From an uncultured Lachnospiraceae bacterium (GTDB lineage Bacteria > Bacillota > Clostridia > Lachnospirales > Lachnospiraceae), in the NCBI GenBank assembly GCA_946611525.1, contig CAMODS010000001.1, positions 1 through 29,974 of the forward strand: 29,974 nucleotides of DNA, given 5' to 3'. Below, one piece after another: positions 1-7,800 of the stretch. Made by a program: the position numbers and the translations under genes. How positions within the stretch are numbered: position 1 is the first letter of the stretch; the number at the start of each line of letters is the position of its first letter. The notes under the pieces are model-generated. The model did not search any database, was not told the origin of the DNA, and saw nothing but the letters and a program-made list of their open reading frames with translations.

Positions 1-1977
1 TTACATGCGCCATTCGAGGCGACCGGGGACCAGCCCCGGGCAATAGATGAATTAGTTGAGGGTTTCAAGCGGGGCAACCAGTTTGAAACCCTTCTTGGCG
101 TGACGGGGAGTGGCAAGACCTTTACCATGGCCAATGTCATAGCAAAGCTCAACAAGCCCACCCTCATCATTAGTCACAACAAGACTTTGGCGGGACAGCT
201 TTACTCTGAGATGAAGGAGTTTTTTCCGGAAAATGCTGTAGAGTATTTTGTCTCCTACTACGATTACTATCAGCCGGAGGCCTATGTGCCCCAGACAGAT
301 ACGTATATCGCAAAGGACTCTGCCATCAATGATGAGATAGACAAGCTCAGACTTTCTGCCACTGCATCCATGTCTGAAAGAAAAGATGTGATAATCGTTT
401 CATCCGTTTCCTGTATCTACGGTATTGGATCCCCTGATGATTATGAAAACATGATGATATCCCTGCGCCCCGGAATGGAGATGGACAGGGATGATGTGAT
501 CCATGCCCTTATTGATATGCAGTACACCAGAAACGACATGGATTTTACCCGCGGTACCTTTAGAGTCAGGGGAGATGTGCTGGATATCATCCCCGCAAAC
601 GTATCTGACTATGCTTACAGGATCGAGTTTTTCGGGGACGAGATCGACCGCATAGTCGAGACGGACATCGTAACCGGGAAGGCCAGACGTGAGATGAACC
701 ATGCAGCCATTTTTCCCGCATCCCATTACGTGGTTCCCCAGGATCGCATAAAGGCGGCCTGCGAGACCATTGAGGAGGAACTGAAAGAGCGGGTGCAGTA
801 CTTCAAGTCCGAGGATAAGCTGATCGAGGCACAGCGTATCTCGGAGCGCACGAATTTTGATGTGGAGATGCTTCGTGAGACGGGATTTTGCAGCGGCATA
901 GAAAACTACACCAGACATCTGAATCCTAAACAAAAGCCCGGCGAGCCCCCTGCCACGCTGATGGATTATTTCGGAGATGACTATCTCCTTATCATAGATG
1001 AGTCGCATATGACGGTGCCCCAGGTCAGGGGAATGTATTTTGGTGACAGGTCCAGAAAGAGCACTTTGGTGGACTATGGTTTCAGGCTGCCCTCTGCCCT
1101 TGACAACAGGCCCTTGAATTTTGATGAGTGGGAGATGAAGCTGGATCAGGTGCTTTTTGTATCTGCCACTCCTGCGGAGTATGAAGAGGAGCATGAGCTT
1201 TTGCGCGCAGAGCAGGTGATCCGTCCTACCGGTCTTTTGGATCCGGATGTGGACGTGCGACCGGTGGAGGGCCAGATAGATGACCTGGTGGCGGAGATAA
1301 AAAAGGAAACCGCCGACCATAACAAGGTGATGATCACCACCCTTACCAAGAGGATGGCAGAGGATCTTACCACCTATATGCAGGAACTGGGGATCAGGGT
1401 AAAGTATCTCCACAGCGACATTGATACCCTTGAAAGAGCAGAGATAATAAGGGATCTGAGACTGGATGTCTTTGATGTTTTGGTGGGCATAAACCTTTTG
1501 AGAGAGGGACTTGATATTCCGGAGATCACACTGGTTGCCATTTTGGATGCGGACAAGGAGGGTTTTTTACGCTCGGAGCGTTCACTGATACAGACCATAG
1601 GTCGTGCAGCGAGAAACTCAAAGGGACACGTGATAATGTACGCGGATACAATGACCGAGTCCATGGAAAAGGCTATCACCGAAACAAAGAGGAGACGTGC
1701 CATCCAGGAGGCATACAATGAAGAGCATGGTATTACTCCCACCACCATAGAGAAAAAGGTGAGAGAGGTGATCGCCATATCCAAGGCTGTGGCAAAGGAT
1801 GAAATGTCCGATGGCAAGGCACCCGAGGAGATGAACGAAAAGGAGCTTAAAGAGCTGATCAAAAAGGTACGTTCAAAGATGGAAAAGGCAGCCACGGATC
1901 TCAACTTTGAGCTTGCCGCCGAATACCGCGACAGGATGGTGGAGCTTAAGAACATGCTGCTTGAGATGCAGGCATAA
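1..1977 (+). CDS. uvrB: UvrABC excinuclease subunit B (5' end cut by window edge)
   Basis: UvrB is the damage-verifying helicase-like subunit of nucleotide excision repair; it is loaded by UvrA and then recruits UvrC. The reading frame is open from base 1 ([12 protein letters not shown]) and 658 residues are visible, so only about the first four to six codons are missing. Visible landmarks are Walker A (GVTGSGKT), the beta-hairpin region ([12 protein letters not shown]) that probes DNA, the Walker B motif in IIDESH, the helicase motif region QTIGRAARN, and a C-terminal UVR domain ([13 protein letters not shown]) that contacts UvrC. Length and motifs are typical of an intact protein. The usual neighbour uvrA does not follow; the next gene is a c-di-GMP type response regulator behind its own promoter. 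No terminator is visible after the stop. Confidence 0.98.
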   Translation, partial: LHAPFEATGDQPRAIDELVEGFKRGNQFETLLGVTGSGKTFTMANVIAKLNKPTLIISHNKTLAGQLYSEMKEFFPENAVEYFVSYYDYYQPEAYVPQTDTYIAKDSAINDEIDKLRLSATASMSERKDVIIVSSVSCIYGIGSPDDYENMMISLRPGMEMDRDDVIHALIDMQYTRNDMDFTRGTFRVRGDVLDIIPANVSDYAYRIEFFGDEIDRIVETDIVTGKARREMNHAAIFPASHYVVPQDRIKAACETIEEELKERVQYFKSEDKLIEAQRISERTNFDVEMLRETGFCSGIENYTRHLNPKQKPGEPPATLMDYFGDDYLLIIDESHMTVPQVRGMYFGDRSRKSTLVDYGFRLPSALDNRPLNFDEWEMKLDQVLFVSATPAEYEEEHELLRAEQVIRPTGLLDPDVDVRPVEGQIDDLVAEIKKETADHNKVMITTLTKRMAEDLTTYMQELGIRVKYLHSDIDTLERAEIIRDLRLDVFDVLVGINLLREGLDIPEITLVAILDADKEGFLRSERSLIQTIGRAARNSKGHVIMYADTMTESMEKAITETKRRRAIQEAYNEEHGITPTTIEKKVREVIAISKAVAKDEMSDGKAPEEMNEKELKELIKKVRSKMEKAATDLNFELAAEYRDRMVELKNMLLEMQA

Positions 1978-1979
1978 AA

Positions 1980-1996
1980 ATGTTTTGGCAAAACAT
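1980..1996. promoter_or_regulatory. 17-bp palindrome overlapping a -35 element
   Basis: ATGTTTT-GGC-AAAACAT is a perfect 7-bp inverted repeat with a 3-base centre, starting three bases after the uvrB stop. The -35 hexamer TTGGCA (1985-1990) lies in its middle, so a bound repressor would block the promoter. As RNA it could also form a short hairpin, but no T-run follows, so an operator is more likely than a terminator. The cognate regulator is unknown. Confidence 0.4.
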
Positions 1997-2013
1997 GGCA
2001 ATTGGTGTAGAAT
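1985..2013 (+). promoter_or_regulatory. Probable sigma-A promoter for the REC-GGDEF-EAL gene
   Basis: -35 TTGGCA (1985-1990, 5/6 to consensus), a 17-bp spacer and -10 TAGAAT (2008-2013, 5/6). The start codon of the next gene is at 2069, giving a leader of about 50 bases. Spacing and match are good, and the site lies in the intergenic gap. Confidence 0.6.
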
Positions 2014-2068
2014 AATAGGATAGCGAATATCTATAACAACCTGTGCTGTAACGTAAAGGGGGAACAAC

Positions 2069-3748
2069 ATGGATGAAGAATTGATCTATCTCGGTAATAT
2101 CAAAAGGACTATTCTGGTAGTAGATGATGAGGAGATAAACAGGGAGATCCTCGGCGGCATTTTGGAGGATCATTATGATGTCCTTTATGCGGCTGACGGA
2201 GATGAGGCTCTTTCTGTTATCAACGAAAAAGGTCCGCTCCTTTCTCTGGTGCTTTTGGATCTTATCATGCCAACGGTGGATGGATTCGCAGTCATGGAGG
2301 AGATGCAAAATGATATCATCAGCAGGAATATTCCTGTTATCGTCCTTACCTCCGAGGAGTCTGCCGAGATCGAGAGCTTAAAAAAGGGGGCAGCGGATTT
2401 CATCAAAAAGCCCTACGACATGCCCGAAAAGATCATAGCCAGGGTAAAGCGTATCATTGCTCTTTTTGAGGACAGGATGATCATCCAGTCCACTGAGCGT
2501 GATGAGCTTACCAACCTTTTGACAAAGAGCTATTTTTATGAATATGCGTCACTCCAGGACAAGTTCCATCCCGACCGCAGGATGGATGCGGTGGTTGTAA
2601 ATATCAATCATTTCCAACTGTTTAACGAGCTTTACGGGATGCATGAGGGTGACAGGGTGCTTACCACTATCGCCGGAGCCATAAAGGATTTTACTGAGGA
2701 AAATGACGGCATAGCCGGACGCAGCGAGGGGGATATTTTTTATTTGTATATTCCTCACCGCGACAGCTACGAGGATCTGTCTGAGGCCATCAGGCTGGCA
2801 GTTACACGTGATTTCAGGATCCACAATGTTCAGGTGCGCCTGGGCATAAACGATTCTATTGATGATGACATGCGTATAGAGATGGCTTTTGACCGGGCCA
2901 GGATGGCCGGCAACACCATCAGGACAGACTACAGCAGGACCATAGCATATTATGATGACAAGATGCGCAAGCAGCGCGTGTTTGAGGAGAGGCTGATACA
3001 GGATATCGCAGACGGCATAGCCAGAAACCAGTTCATGGTTTTGTTCCAGCCCAAGTTTGACATCAGAGGAGAAAAGCCAAAGCTGGTTGGGGCAGAGGCC
3101 TTGGTGCGCTGGGATCATCCGGAGTTGGGTCTTGTGTCTCCCGGCAGTTTCATTTCACTATTTGAGGAGAACGGCCTGATACGTTTGGTGGATGATTATG
3201 TATGGCGGGCAGCTGCCATGCAGATCAAAGAATGGAAAGACAAATACGGCGTCTCCATTCCCGTATCCGTAAATGTATCCAGGATAGATATTCAGGATGA
3301 TGGCATCGTGGACAATCTTTTGGAGATAGTAAAAGATGCGGGCATAGATCCCTCGGAGCTTCATCTTGAGATCACCGAGTCTGCCTATGCTTCGGATACC
3401 CGTCAGCTGGTAGAGGTGGTGGAGCAGTTCAGAAAGCATGGCTTCAAGATCGAGATGGATGATTTCGGAGCGGGCTATTCATCCCTCAACATGCTTACAT
3501 CCCTGCCCATCGATGTATTGAAGGTAGACATGAGATTTATCAGCGGAGTCAACGATGACGCGAAGAACCACCGCATGATGGAGCTTATCATGGACATCGC
3601 GGAGTTTTTGGATGTACCGGTGGTGGCAGAAGGTGTCGAGGAAGAGGAGCAGTATGCTACCCTAAAGGATATGGGCTGCGAGATGATACAGGGCTACTAT
3701 TTCTCCAAGCCGGTACCGGCGGATGACATTTGTAATTTTATAGATTAA
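2069..3748 (+). CDS. Response regulator with degenerate GGDEF and intact EAL domain (probable c-di-GMP phosphodiesterase)
   Basis: A 559-residue cytoplasmic protein with three domains. REC occupies about residues 12-130, with acidic pocket D19/D20, phospho-acceptor D64 (LLDLIMP) and the KKP lysine. A GGDEF-like domain spans about 140-295. The EAL domain spans about 305-555. The GGDEF signature reads EGDIF (220-224), so cyclase activity is unlikely; such domains often act as regulatory GTP-binding modules. The EAL half keeps EALVRW (343-348), VNVS, LEITES, DDFGAGYSS, the LKVD lysine, VAEGVE and QGYYFSKP, which are the residues expected for metal binding and c-di-GMP hydrolysis. I infer a phosphorylation-controlled phosphodiesterase. 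The start has a strong AAAGGGGG site at 2055-2062. The HPt gene 128 bases downstream is a plausible phosphodonor or acceptor. Confidence 0.9.
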   Translation: MDEELIYLGNIKRTILVVDDEEINREILGGILEDHYDVLYAADGDEALSVINEKGPLLSLVLLDLIMPTVDGFAVMEEMQNDIISRNIPVIVLTSEESAEIESLKKGAADFIKKPYDMPEKIIARVKRIIALFEDRMIIQSTERDELTNLLTKSYFYEYASLQDKFHPDRRMDAVVVNINHFQLFNELYGMHEGDRVLTTIAGAIKDFTEENDGIAGRSEGDIFYLYIPHRDSYEDLSEAIRLAVTRDFRIHNVQVRLGINDSIDDDMRIEMAFDRARMAGNTIRTDYSRTIAYYDDKMRKQRVFEERLIQDIADGIARNQFMVLFQPKFDIRGEKPKLVGAEALVRWDHPELGLVSPGSFISLFEENGLIRLVDDYVWRAAAMQIKEWKDKYGVSIPVSVNVSRIDIQDDGIVDNLLEIVKDAGIDPSELHLEITESAYASDTRQLVEVVEQFRKHGFKIEMDDFGAGYSSLNMLTSLPIDVLKVDMRFISGVNDDAKNHRMMELIMDIAEFLDVPVVAEGVEEEEQYATLKDMGCEMIQGYYFSKPVPADDICNFID

Positions 3749-3862
3749 GATCCTTCGGGCTGCGCCCTCAGGATGACAAGGGAGAGAAGGAATCCCGCTC
3801 GGCAAATCATGAAATGATTCGCCGAGATTCCCGTTGTCATTCTGAGCGAAGCGAAGAATCTT
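3747..3862. repeat. Nested inverted-repeat element (REP/MITE-like)
   Basis: The outer arms, 3747-3779 and 3834-3862, are imperfect reverse complements of one family: TTGTCATYCTGAG, a variable middle, then GAAGRATCTT. Inside is a second hairpin, 3789-3831, with arms CTCGGCAAATCAT and ATGATTCGCCGAG (one mismatch) around GAA, extended by GGAAT/ATTCC. This type of GAGCGAAGCGAAGAATC repeat is, to my knowledge, widespread in intergenic regions of Firmicutes. A diverged single arm recurs at 6950-6981. The element begins inside the stop codon of the upstream gene and ends one base short of the ribosome binding site of the HPt gene, so it sits in the middle of the transcript. No transposase is present. 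Confidence 0.75.
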
Positions 3863-3876
3863 TAGGAGGACAATGT

Positions 3877-4218
3877 ATGATCACAATAGACGCGCTACGC
3901 GCATATGGTGCCAATGTTGACGAGGGCATTGCCCGCTGTGCCGGCAAGGAGGAGCTCTATCTCAAGCTGGTGGGGCGCATCCCTGATGACAAAGGTTTTG
4001 GAGCACTTCGGGATGCCGTCGAAAGCGGCAATCTGGATGCGGCCTTTGAGTATGCCCATGGTCTAAAGGGCGTTCTGGCAAATCTGTCACTGACTCCCAT
4101 GCTTGAGCCGGTGTCCAGGATCACTGAGTCTCTTCGCGCAAAGGAGGACAGGGATTACAGTGCCGATCTAAATGAAATGGCGGAGGCAAAAGTTAAGTTC
4201 GATGAGCTTTTCACGTAA
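3877..4218 (+). CDS. HPt domain phosphotransfer protein
   Basis: A 113-residue all-helical protein with the HPt signature AHGLKGVLANL; H61 is the expected phosphorylated histidine. It would shuttle phosphate between a hybrid kinase and a response regulator, here plausibly the REC domain of the neighbouring EAL protein, though no histidine kinase lies nearby. I place the start at ATG 3877, preceded by TAGGAGGA (3863-3870). The frame stays open upstream to 3814, but those 21 codons are read from the repeat element (the CHSERSEESL peptide it encodes is a familiar false N-terminus). The following membrane-protein gene overlaps its 3' end, suggesting translational coupling. Confidence 0.85.
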   Translation: MITIDALRAYGANVDEGIARCAGKEELYLKLVGRIPDDKGFGALRDAVESGNLDAAFEYAHGLKGVLANLSLTPMLEPVSRITESLRAKEDRDYSADLNEMAEAKVKFDELFT

Positions 4219-5119
4219 AGTAGAGGAACCAAAGAAAAAATTACCAATGACAAAAAAGAGATTTATGGTTTATTTCCGGGATTTCTGGATCATCATTCTC
4301 GGAGCTACCATAGTCTCTTTTGCTGTGAAGTACCTTTTTGACCCGGCGGGGATGGTTACCGGAGGGGTATCCGGCCTGGCTATTGTCATAAGGTATCTGT
4401 CCGAGCACTACCTGCCCTTTGTCATACCCCTCTGGGTCAGCAACCTGGTGCTAAATATACCTATTTTTCTTTTTGCATGGTGGACTGAGGGCTTCAAGAG
4501 GATAGTTCGTACCGGACTGGGATTTACGGTCATGACGGTGGAGCTTTATCTTTTCCCTGACTATACCTTTGTGGCGGACAATATGCTTTTGACGTCTCTT
4601 TACGGAGGCATATGCTTTGGTGTGGGTACGGGGCTTTTGCTTATGGCCAAAGCTACCACCGGAGGCACGGATATGCTGGGCAATTCCCTGTCAAAGTACC
4701 TAAGGTCTATCAGTGTAGGACACCTGATAGAGGTTCTTGACGGGGCCATAGTGGTTGTGGGTGCTTTTGTATTCAGCATCGAGCACACTCTTTATGCCAT
4801 CATTTCGGTATTTATCATGGGCCGTGTGACGGACTACATCCTCGACCGGGGTAAAAAGGCCAAGATCACTCTTATCATTTCCCAGAAGCCGGATGAGATC
4901 ACCCGGGAGATACTCTCGGAGATGGACAGGGGAGTTACCAGTATCCAGGGTATGGGAGAATACACCGGCGAGAGCCGCAAGGTACTTATCTGTATATGTA
5001 CCAGACGTGACGTTCCCATGATAAAGGACATCATAAAAGAACACGATCCCAAGGCGTTTTTCATAGTCGGAAACATATCCGAAGCCATGGGTGAAGGTTT
5101 CGTAGAAAAATGGATGTAA
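4202..5119 (+). CDS. YitT family membrane protein (DUF161/DUF2179)
   Basis: A membrane protein of about 305 residues. The N-terminal part has five to six hydrophobic segments, including FWIIILGATIVSFAVKYLF and a glycine-rich MVTGGVSGLAIVIRY stretch characteristic of the YitT family. The last ~80 residues (KITLIISQKPDEI to HDPKAFFIVGN) match the soluble DUF2179 domain. Function is not established for the family; transport has been proposed. The start is uncertain. ATG 4202 overlaps the end of the HPt gene, with GGAGG at 4182-4186 rather far upstream. ATG 4247 gives 290 residues, nearer the family norm, but has only a weak GAGG. ATG 4172 lies deep in the HPt gene and is less likely. Confidence 0.85.
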   Translation: MSFSRKVEEPKKKLPMTKKRFMVYFRDFWIIILGATIVSFAVKYLFDPAGMVTGGVSGLAIVIRYLSEHYLPFVIPLWVSNLVLNIPIFLFAWWTEGFKRIVRTGLGFTVMTVELYLFPDYTFVADNMLLTSLYGGICFGVGTGLLLMAKATTGGTDMLGNSLSKYLRSISVGHLIEVLDGAIVVVGAFVFSIEHTLYAIISVFIMGRVTDYILDRGKKAKITLIISQKPDEITREILSEMDRGVTSIQGMGEYTGESRKVLICICTRRDVPMIKDIIKEHDPKAFFIVGNISEAMGEGFVEKWM

Positions 5120-5211
5120 GTATTTATTTTTGAGAGACAGTGTAGTACAATATCAGCAATGAGGTCGCTTAGGCGGCACCACGGAAATATAATGATTGGA
5201 GGGTTAGTACA

Positions 5212-5634
5212 ATGGTTTCATTAATCGTAGGAGCAAAGGGAAAGGGCAAGACAAAGCATCTTTTATCAAAGGCCACAGAGCTTCAGAAGGATCTCAAGGG
5301 GAGCATGGTCTATATTGATAAAAACAACAAGCATATGTATGATCTTGACTCAAAGGTTCGTCTCATTGACATGTCCGAATTTTCAATGTCATCCACAGAT
5401 GAGTTCTTAGGTTTTATCTGCGGAGTTATTTCACAAAACAATGATATAGAGGAGATACTTTTAGACAGCTTCCTGGATAATGCACTTATCGACAGCGATG
5501 AGGAGATCGCCACAGCTATCGACAAGATCGACAAGTATTCCAACAAGTATGATGTCAACTTTGTTATCAGCATCTCCAGAAACAAGGACGAGCTGCCCAG
5601 AAAGCTTCAGGATAAGGTAATCGTATCTCTGTGA
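5212..5634 (+). CDS. Small P-loop NTPase-like protein, function unknown
   Basis: A 140-residue soluble protein opening with a Walker A motif, GAKGKGKT (7-14). A hydrophobic strand with an aspartate (EEILLDSF) follows near residue 85, like a Walker B. Near the end is a third strand, VNFVISIS. The fold reads like a minimal RecA/AAA-type core. Comparable short Clostridia proteins are often labelled twitching motility protein PilT, but nothing else of PilT (hexamer interface, His/Asp boxes) is visible, so I would not transfer that role. TTGGAGG (5196-5202) lies 9 bases before ATG. The 92-base gap upstream holds no convincing promoter. The next gene begins 13 bases after the stop. Confidence 0.75.
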   Translation: MVSLIVGAKGKGKTKHLLSKATELQKDLKGSMVYIDKNNKHMYDLDSKVRLIDMSEFSMSSTDEFLGFICGVISQNNDIEEILLDSFLDNALIDSDEEIATAIDKIDKYSNKYDVNFVISISRNKDELPRKLQDKVIVSL

Positions 5635-5647
5635 TAGGGAGCTTTTT

Positions 5648-6715
5648 TTGGAGAGTCTTGTATTCACAATAGTCATGCCGTCCTACGGGGTGGAGGCTTA
5701 TATAAGGGATGCCATTGAGGATGTGCTGCACCAGTCCTATCGCAGATGGGAGCTTATCGTTGTAGATGATGCTTCCCCGGATCGCACCGGAGCCATTGCA
5801 GAGGAATGTGCCGCCAATGATACCCGTATCAGGGTCATAAGACAGCAGAGCAATAAGGGGGTATCTGCTGCGAGGAACCTGGGACTGTCAGAGGCCAAAG
5901 GCGAGTACATACTGTTTCTGGATCCCGATGACCGTTATGACAGCGAGCTTTTGATGTCCATCTACCAAAAGCTGATGGATGAAAAGGTTGATGTGGTGAT
6001 CTATGGACATACCGAGGACTACCTGAATGCCAACGGTGAATGTGAGTACACCAGAGATTTTTTCCTTCCCACACAGTTTGTGAACGACAAGCGAGTCATC
6101 AGGCATCTGGTGATAGAGCTTGAGGAGATGACCATGTATGGTTATCCCTGGAACAAGGCGTTTTCGGTATCCTATTTGAGAGACATGGGAGTCACTTTTC
6201 CGGATATCGAGCACATAGAGGACATTTTGTTCAACGTGGATGCTTTCAAGCATGTCCACAGTCTGCAGCTCATATCTGACAGACTGTATCACTACATCAA
6301 CAGGGTACAGGATGACAGCCGGGCTACAAGAAAGGTTTTGACGGAGTACTTCGAGCTGCAAAAGATCAGGATCAATGCCATCCGGGATCAGCAGGAGAGA
6401 TGGGGGACAGTGGATGACAGGATGTATACGGTACTGTCATCGGAGTATTTCAGATCCATGTTTTCGATGATGGAGAGAGGGATCCGACAGGGACGGTCCA
6501 AGTCGGACATACTTGCAGAAGCAGAGTCTGAGCGCTCCACGGAGATGTTCGGAGTGCTTTCCAGATATTTAGGAGAGGGTAGCAGGACAGTCAGGTTTTT
6601 ATATACTCCACTCGCCAGAGGCAATTTTAAAAAGGCTTACAGCCGTGCCCGCCTGGTGTCGTGGATCAGGGAGAACTTCCCGTTTATGTTTGCAAAGCTA
6701 AAGCAGGCCAGATAG
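5648..6715 (+). CDS. Family 2 glycosyltransferase
   Basis: A 355-residue GT-A fold enzyme. The N-terminal 110 residues carry the GT2 landmarks TIVMPSYG (7-14), VVDDASPD (38-45), NKGVSAARN and the metal-binding DPDD (92-95). The remaining part is helical with no transmembrane segment, so it probably acts at the cytoplasmic face of the membrane, transferring a sugar to a lipid-linked or surface glycan; donor and acceptor cannot be read from sequence. Start is TTG 5648 with AGGGAG six bases upstream. The first ATG falls within the first beta strand and would destroy the fold. A 46-codon membrane peptide gene begins ten bases after the stop. Confidence 0.9.
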   Translation: MESLVFTIVMPSYGVEAYIRDAIEDVLHQSYRRWELIVVDDASPDRTGAIAEECAANDTRIRVIRQQSNKGVSAARNLGLSEAKGEYILFLDPDDRYDSELLMSIYQKLMDEKVDVVIYGHTEDYLNANGECEYTRDFFLPTQFVNDKRVIRHLVIELEEMTMYGYPWNKAFSVSYLRDMGVTFPDIEHIEDILFNVDAFKHVHSLQLISDRLYHYINRVQDDSRATRKVLTEYFELQKIRINAIRDQQERWGTVDDRMYTVLSSEYFRSMFSMMERGIRQGRSKSDILAEAESERSTEMFGVLSRYLGEGSRTVRFLYTPLARGNFKKAYSRARLVSWIRENFPFMFAKLKQAR

Positions 6716-6724
6716 GAGGCGGAC

Positions 6725-6865
6725 ATGACAGAAGAAGGTTTTTTGATATTCTTTGGGATCCTTGTCTTATTAGTGATCATATTTGCTGTGGTTGTGGTAG
6801 TTGCCACAGTGGCAAGTTCCGTGGCAGCCATAGTTCAGGATGAGGATGCTTCCAATAATGAATAG
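6725..6865 (+). CDS. Small membrane protein (46 residues), unknown function
   Basis: A short frame with a strong ribosome binding site (AGGAGG, 6714-6719) five bases before ATG. The peptide starts MTEEGF, has one long hydrophobic segment (about residues 6-37, rich in I/L/V then V/A) and ends with an acidic, polar tail (QDEDASNNE). This is a single-pass topology. It begins ten bases after a glycosyltransferase and is followed within ten bases by a strong terminator, so it is the last gene of that transcript. I do not recognise a family. It may be a membrane partner of the adjacent glycosyltransferase. Confidence 0.7.
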   Translation: MTEEGFLIFFGILVLLVIIFAVVVVVATVASSVAAIVQDEDASNNE

Positions 6866-6871
6866 TAAAGC

Positions 6872-6907
6872 GGGGTCTTCACATTCTGATGTGGAGGCCC
6901 TTTTTTT
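6872..6907 (+). terminator. Rho-independent terminator
   Basis: The stem GGGTCTTCACAT / ATGTGGAGGCCC is nearly perfectly paired around the loop TCTG and followed by seven T. It begins seven bases after the 46-codon gene and closes the transcript that includes the upstream glycosyltransferase. Confidence 0.9.
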
Positions 6908-6949
6908 CAACATGAGCGGGGAATTCTGCCGCACCATGCGAAGCTTCCG

Positions 6950-6981
6950 TCTGTCATCCTGATCGAAGCGAAGGATCTTTC
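6950..6981. repeat. Diverged single arm of the GAAGCGAAGGATC repeat family
   Basis: TCTGTCATCCTGATCGAAGC followed by GAAGGATCTTTC matches the arms of the element at 3747-3862, with an A-to-T-type change at the GAG position. Only one arm is recognisable. It sits between the terminator and the ribosome binding site (AAGGA, 6986-6990) of the DUF4422 gene, the same placement relative to a start codon as the other copy. Confidence 0.65.
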
Positions 6982-6996
6982 ATATAAGGAAAAACC

Positions 6997-7800
6997 ATGG
7001 AAATAAAAGTATTAGTTGCAGCCCACAAGCCCTGCAGACTGCCAAAGGATCCCATGTACGTGCCCATTCAGGTGGGGGCGGTGGGGAAGCCCTCCATAGA
7101 GGGAATCGGTCTAAGGGACGATACGGGGGACAATATTTCAGAAAAAAATCCATATTACTGTGAGCTTACCGGACACTACTATGCCTGGAAGAATCTTTCG
7201 GCGGATGCGGTAGGGTTGGTGCACTATCGCAGATTTTTATCTGTGGCTCCCTGGATAAAGCGGGCATTTTCAAAAGACAGGATGGAACTGGTGCTAAAAA
7301 GAGGAGAGGCCGAAAAGCTTTTGGAACGCTATGACGCCATTGTTCCGGCGAGACGCAGATATTTTATCGAGAGCCTTTACAGTCACTACATCCATACCAT
7401 AGGTATCGACCACCTGGTCATGGCCAGGGAGATCATCGCTAAAAGCTGTCCGGAGTATATCCCATATGTGGATGAGGCCTACAGCAATACCTGGGGCTAT
7501 ATGTTCAATATGATGATCATTAAAAAGGAATACTATGACGACTATCTTTCCTTTTTGTTTCCGGTGCTTTTTGCACTGGAGGAAAAAATAGACACGGATG
7601 TGCTGTCGGACTTTCACAAGCGCCTTTATGGCAGGGTGTCCGAGGTGCTTTTCAATGCCTGGGTGATGAAGGCAAAAAAGGACGGTATGAGACTTAAGGA
7701 GGTGGCATACATGCCCCTTGACAGAGAGAACTGGATCAAAAAGGGCAGTGCATTTTTAATGGCTAAGTTTGCCCACAAAAAATATGAGGAGAGCTTTTAG
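6997..7800 (+). CDS. DUF4422 family glycosyltransferase-like protein
   Basis: A 267-residue protein matching the DUF4422 family linked to capsule and exopolysaccharide clusters. It begins with a beta strand ending in HK (IKVLVAAHKP), has LTGHYYAWKN, the highly typical GLVHYRRFL (73-81), and the NTWGYMFNMMIIKKEYYDDY block near residue 165. The family is thought to be glycosyltransferases; the sugar is unknown. No membrane segment is evident. Start ATG 6997 has AAGGA six bases before it. The stop is directly followed by the ATG of the next gene, so the three genes to 9679 form one unit. Confidence 0.85.
   Translation: MEIKVLVAAHKPCRLPKDPMYVPIQVGAVGKPSIEGIGLRDDTGDNISEKNPYYCELTGHYYAWKNLSADAVGLVHYRRFLSVAPWIKRAFSKDRMELVLKRGEAEKLLERYDAIVPARRRYFIESLYSHYIHTIGIDHLVMAREIIAKSCPEYIPYVDEAYSNTWGYMFNMMIIKKEYYDDYLSFLFPVLFALEEKIDTDVLSDFHKRLYGRVSEVLFNAWVMKAKKDGMRLKEVAYMPLDRENWIKKGSAFLMAKFAHKKYEESF

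Noticed and set aside
400..1413. A 337-codon open frame on the minus strand opposite uvrB
   Set aside because: It lies wholly inside a confidently identified gene, has no ribosome binding site or recognisable domain, and is explained as a shadow of uvrB codon bias.
1374..1991. Minus-strand frame of 205 codons over the uvrB 3' end
   Set aside because: Ser/Phe-rich shadow translation of charged codons; no family resemblance.
1980..1996. The palindrome after uvrB as a rho-independent terminator
   Set aside because: The stem is AT-rich and short and no T-run follows; overlap with a -35 makes an operator more likely.
3747..3862. The nested repeat as a CRISPR or insertion sequence
   Set aside because: No regularly spaced repeats, spacers or transposase; the arms are inverted rather than direct.
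5130..5151. TTGAGA and TACAAT as a promoter for the P-loop gene
   Set aside because: The two hexamers are only 10 bases apart; no acceptable -35 exists at 16-18 bases.
6661..6843. Plus-strand frame of 60 codons overlapping the small membrane peptide gene
   Set aside because: It overlaps the glycosyltransferase end, has no ribosome binding site, and the alternative frame at 6725 has a strong one plus a coherent membrane helix.
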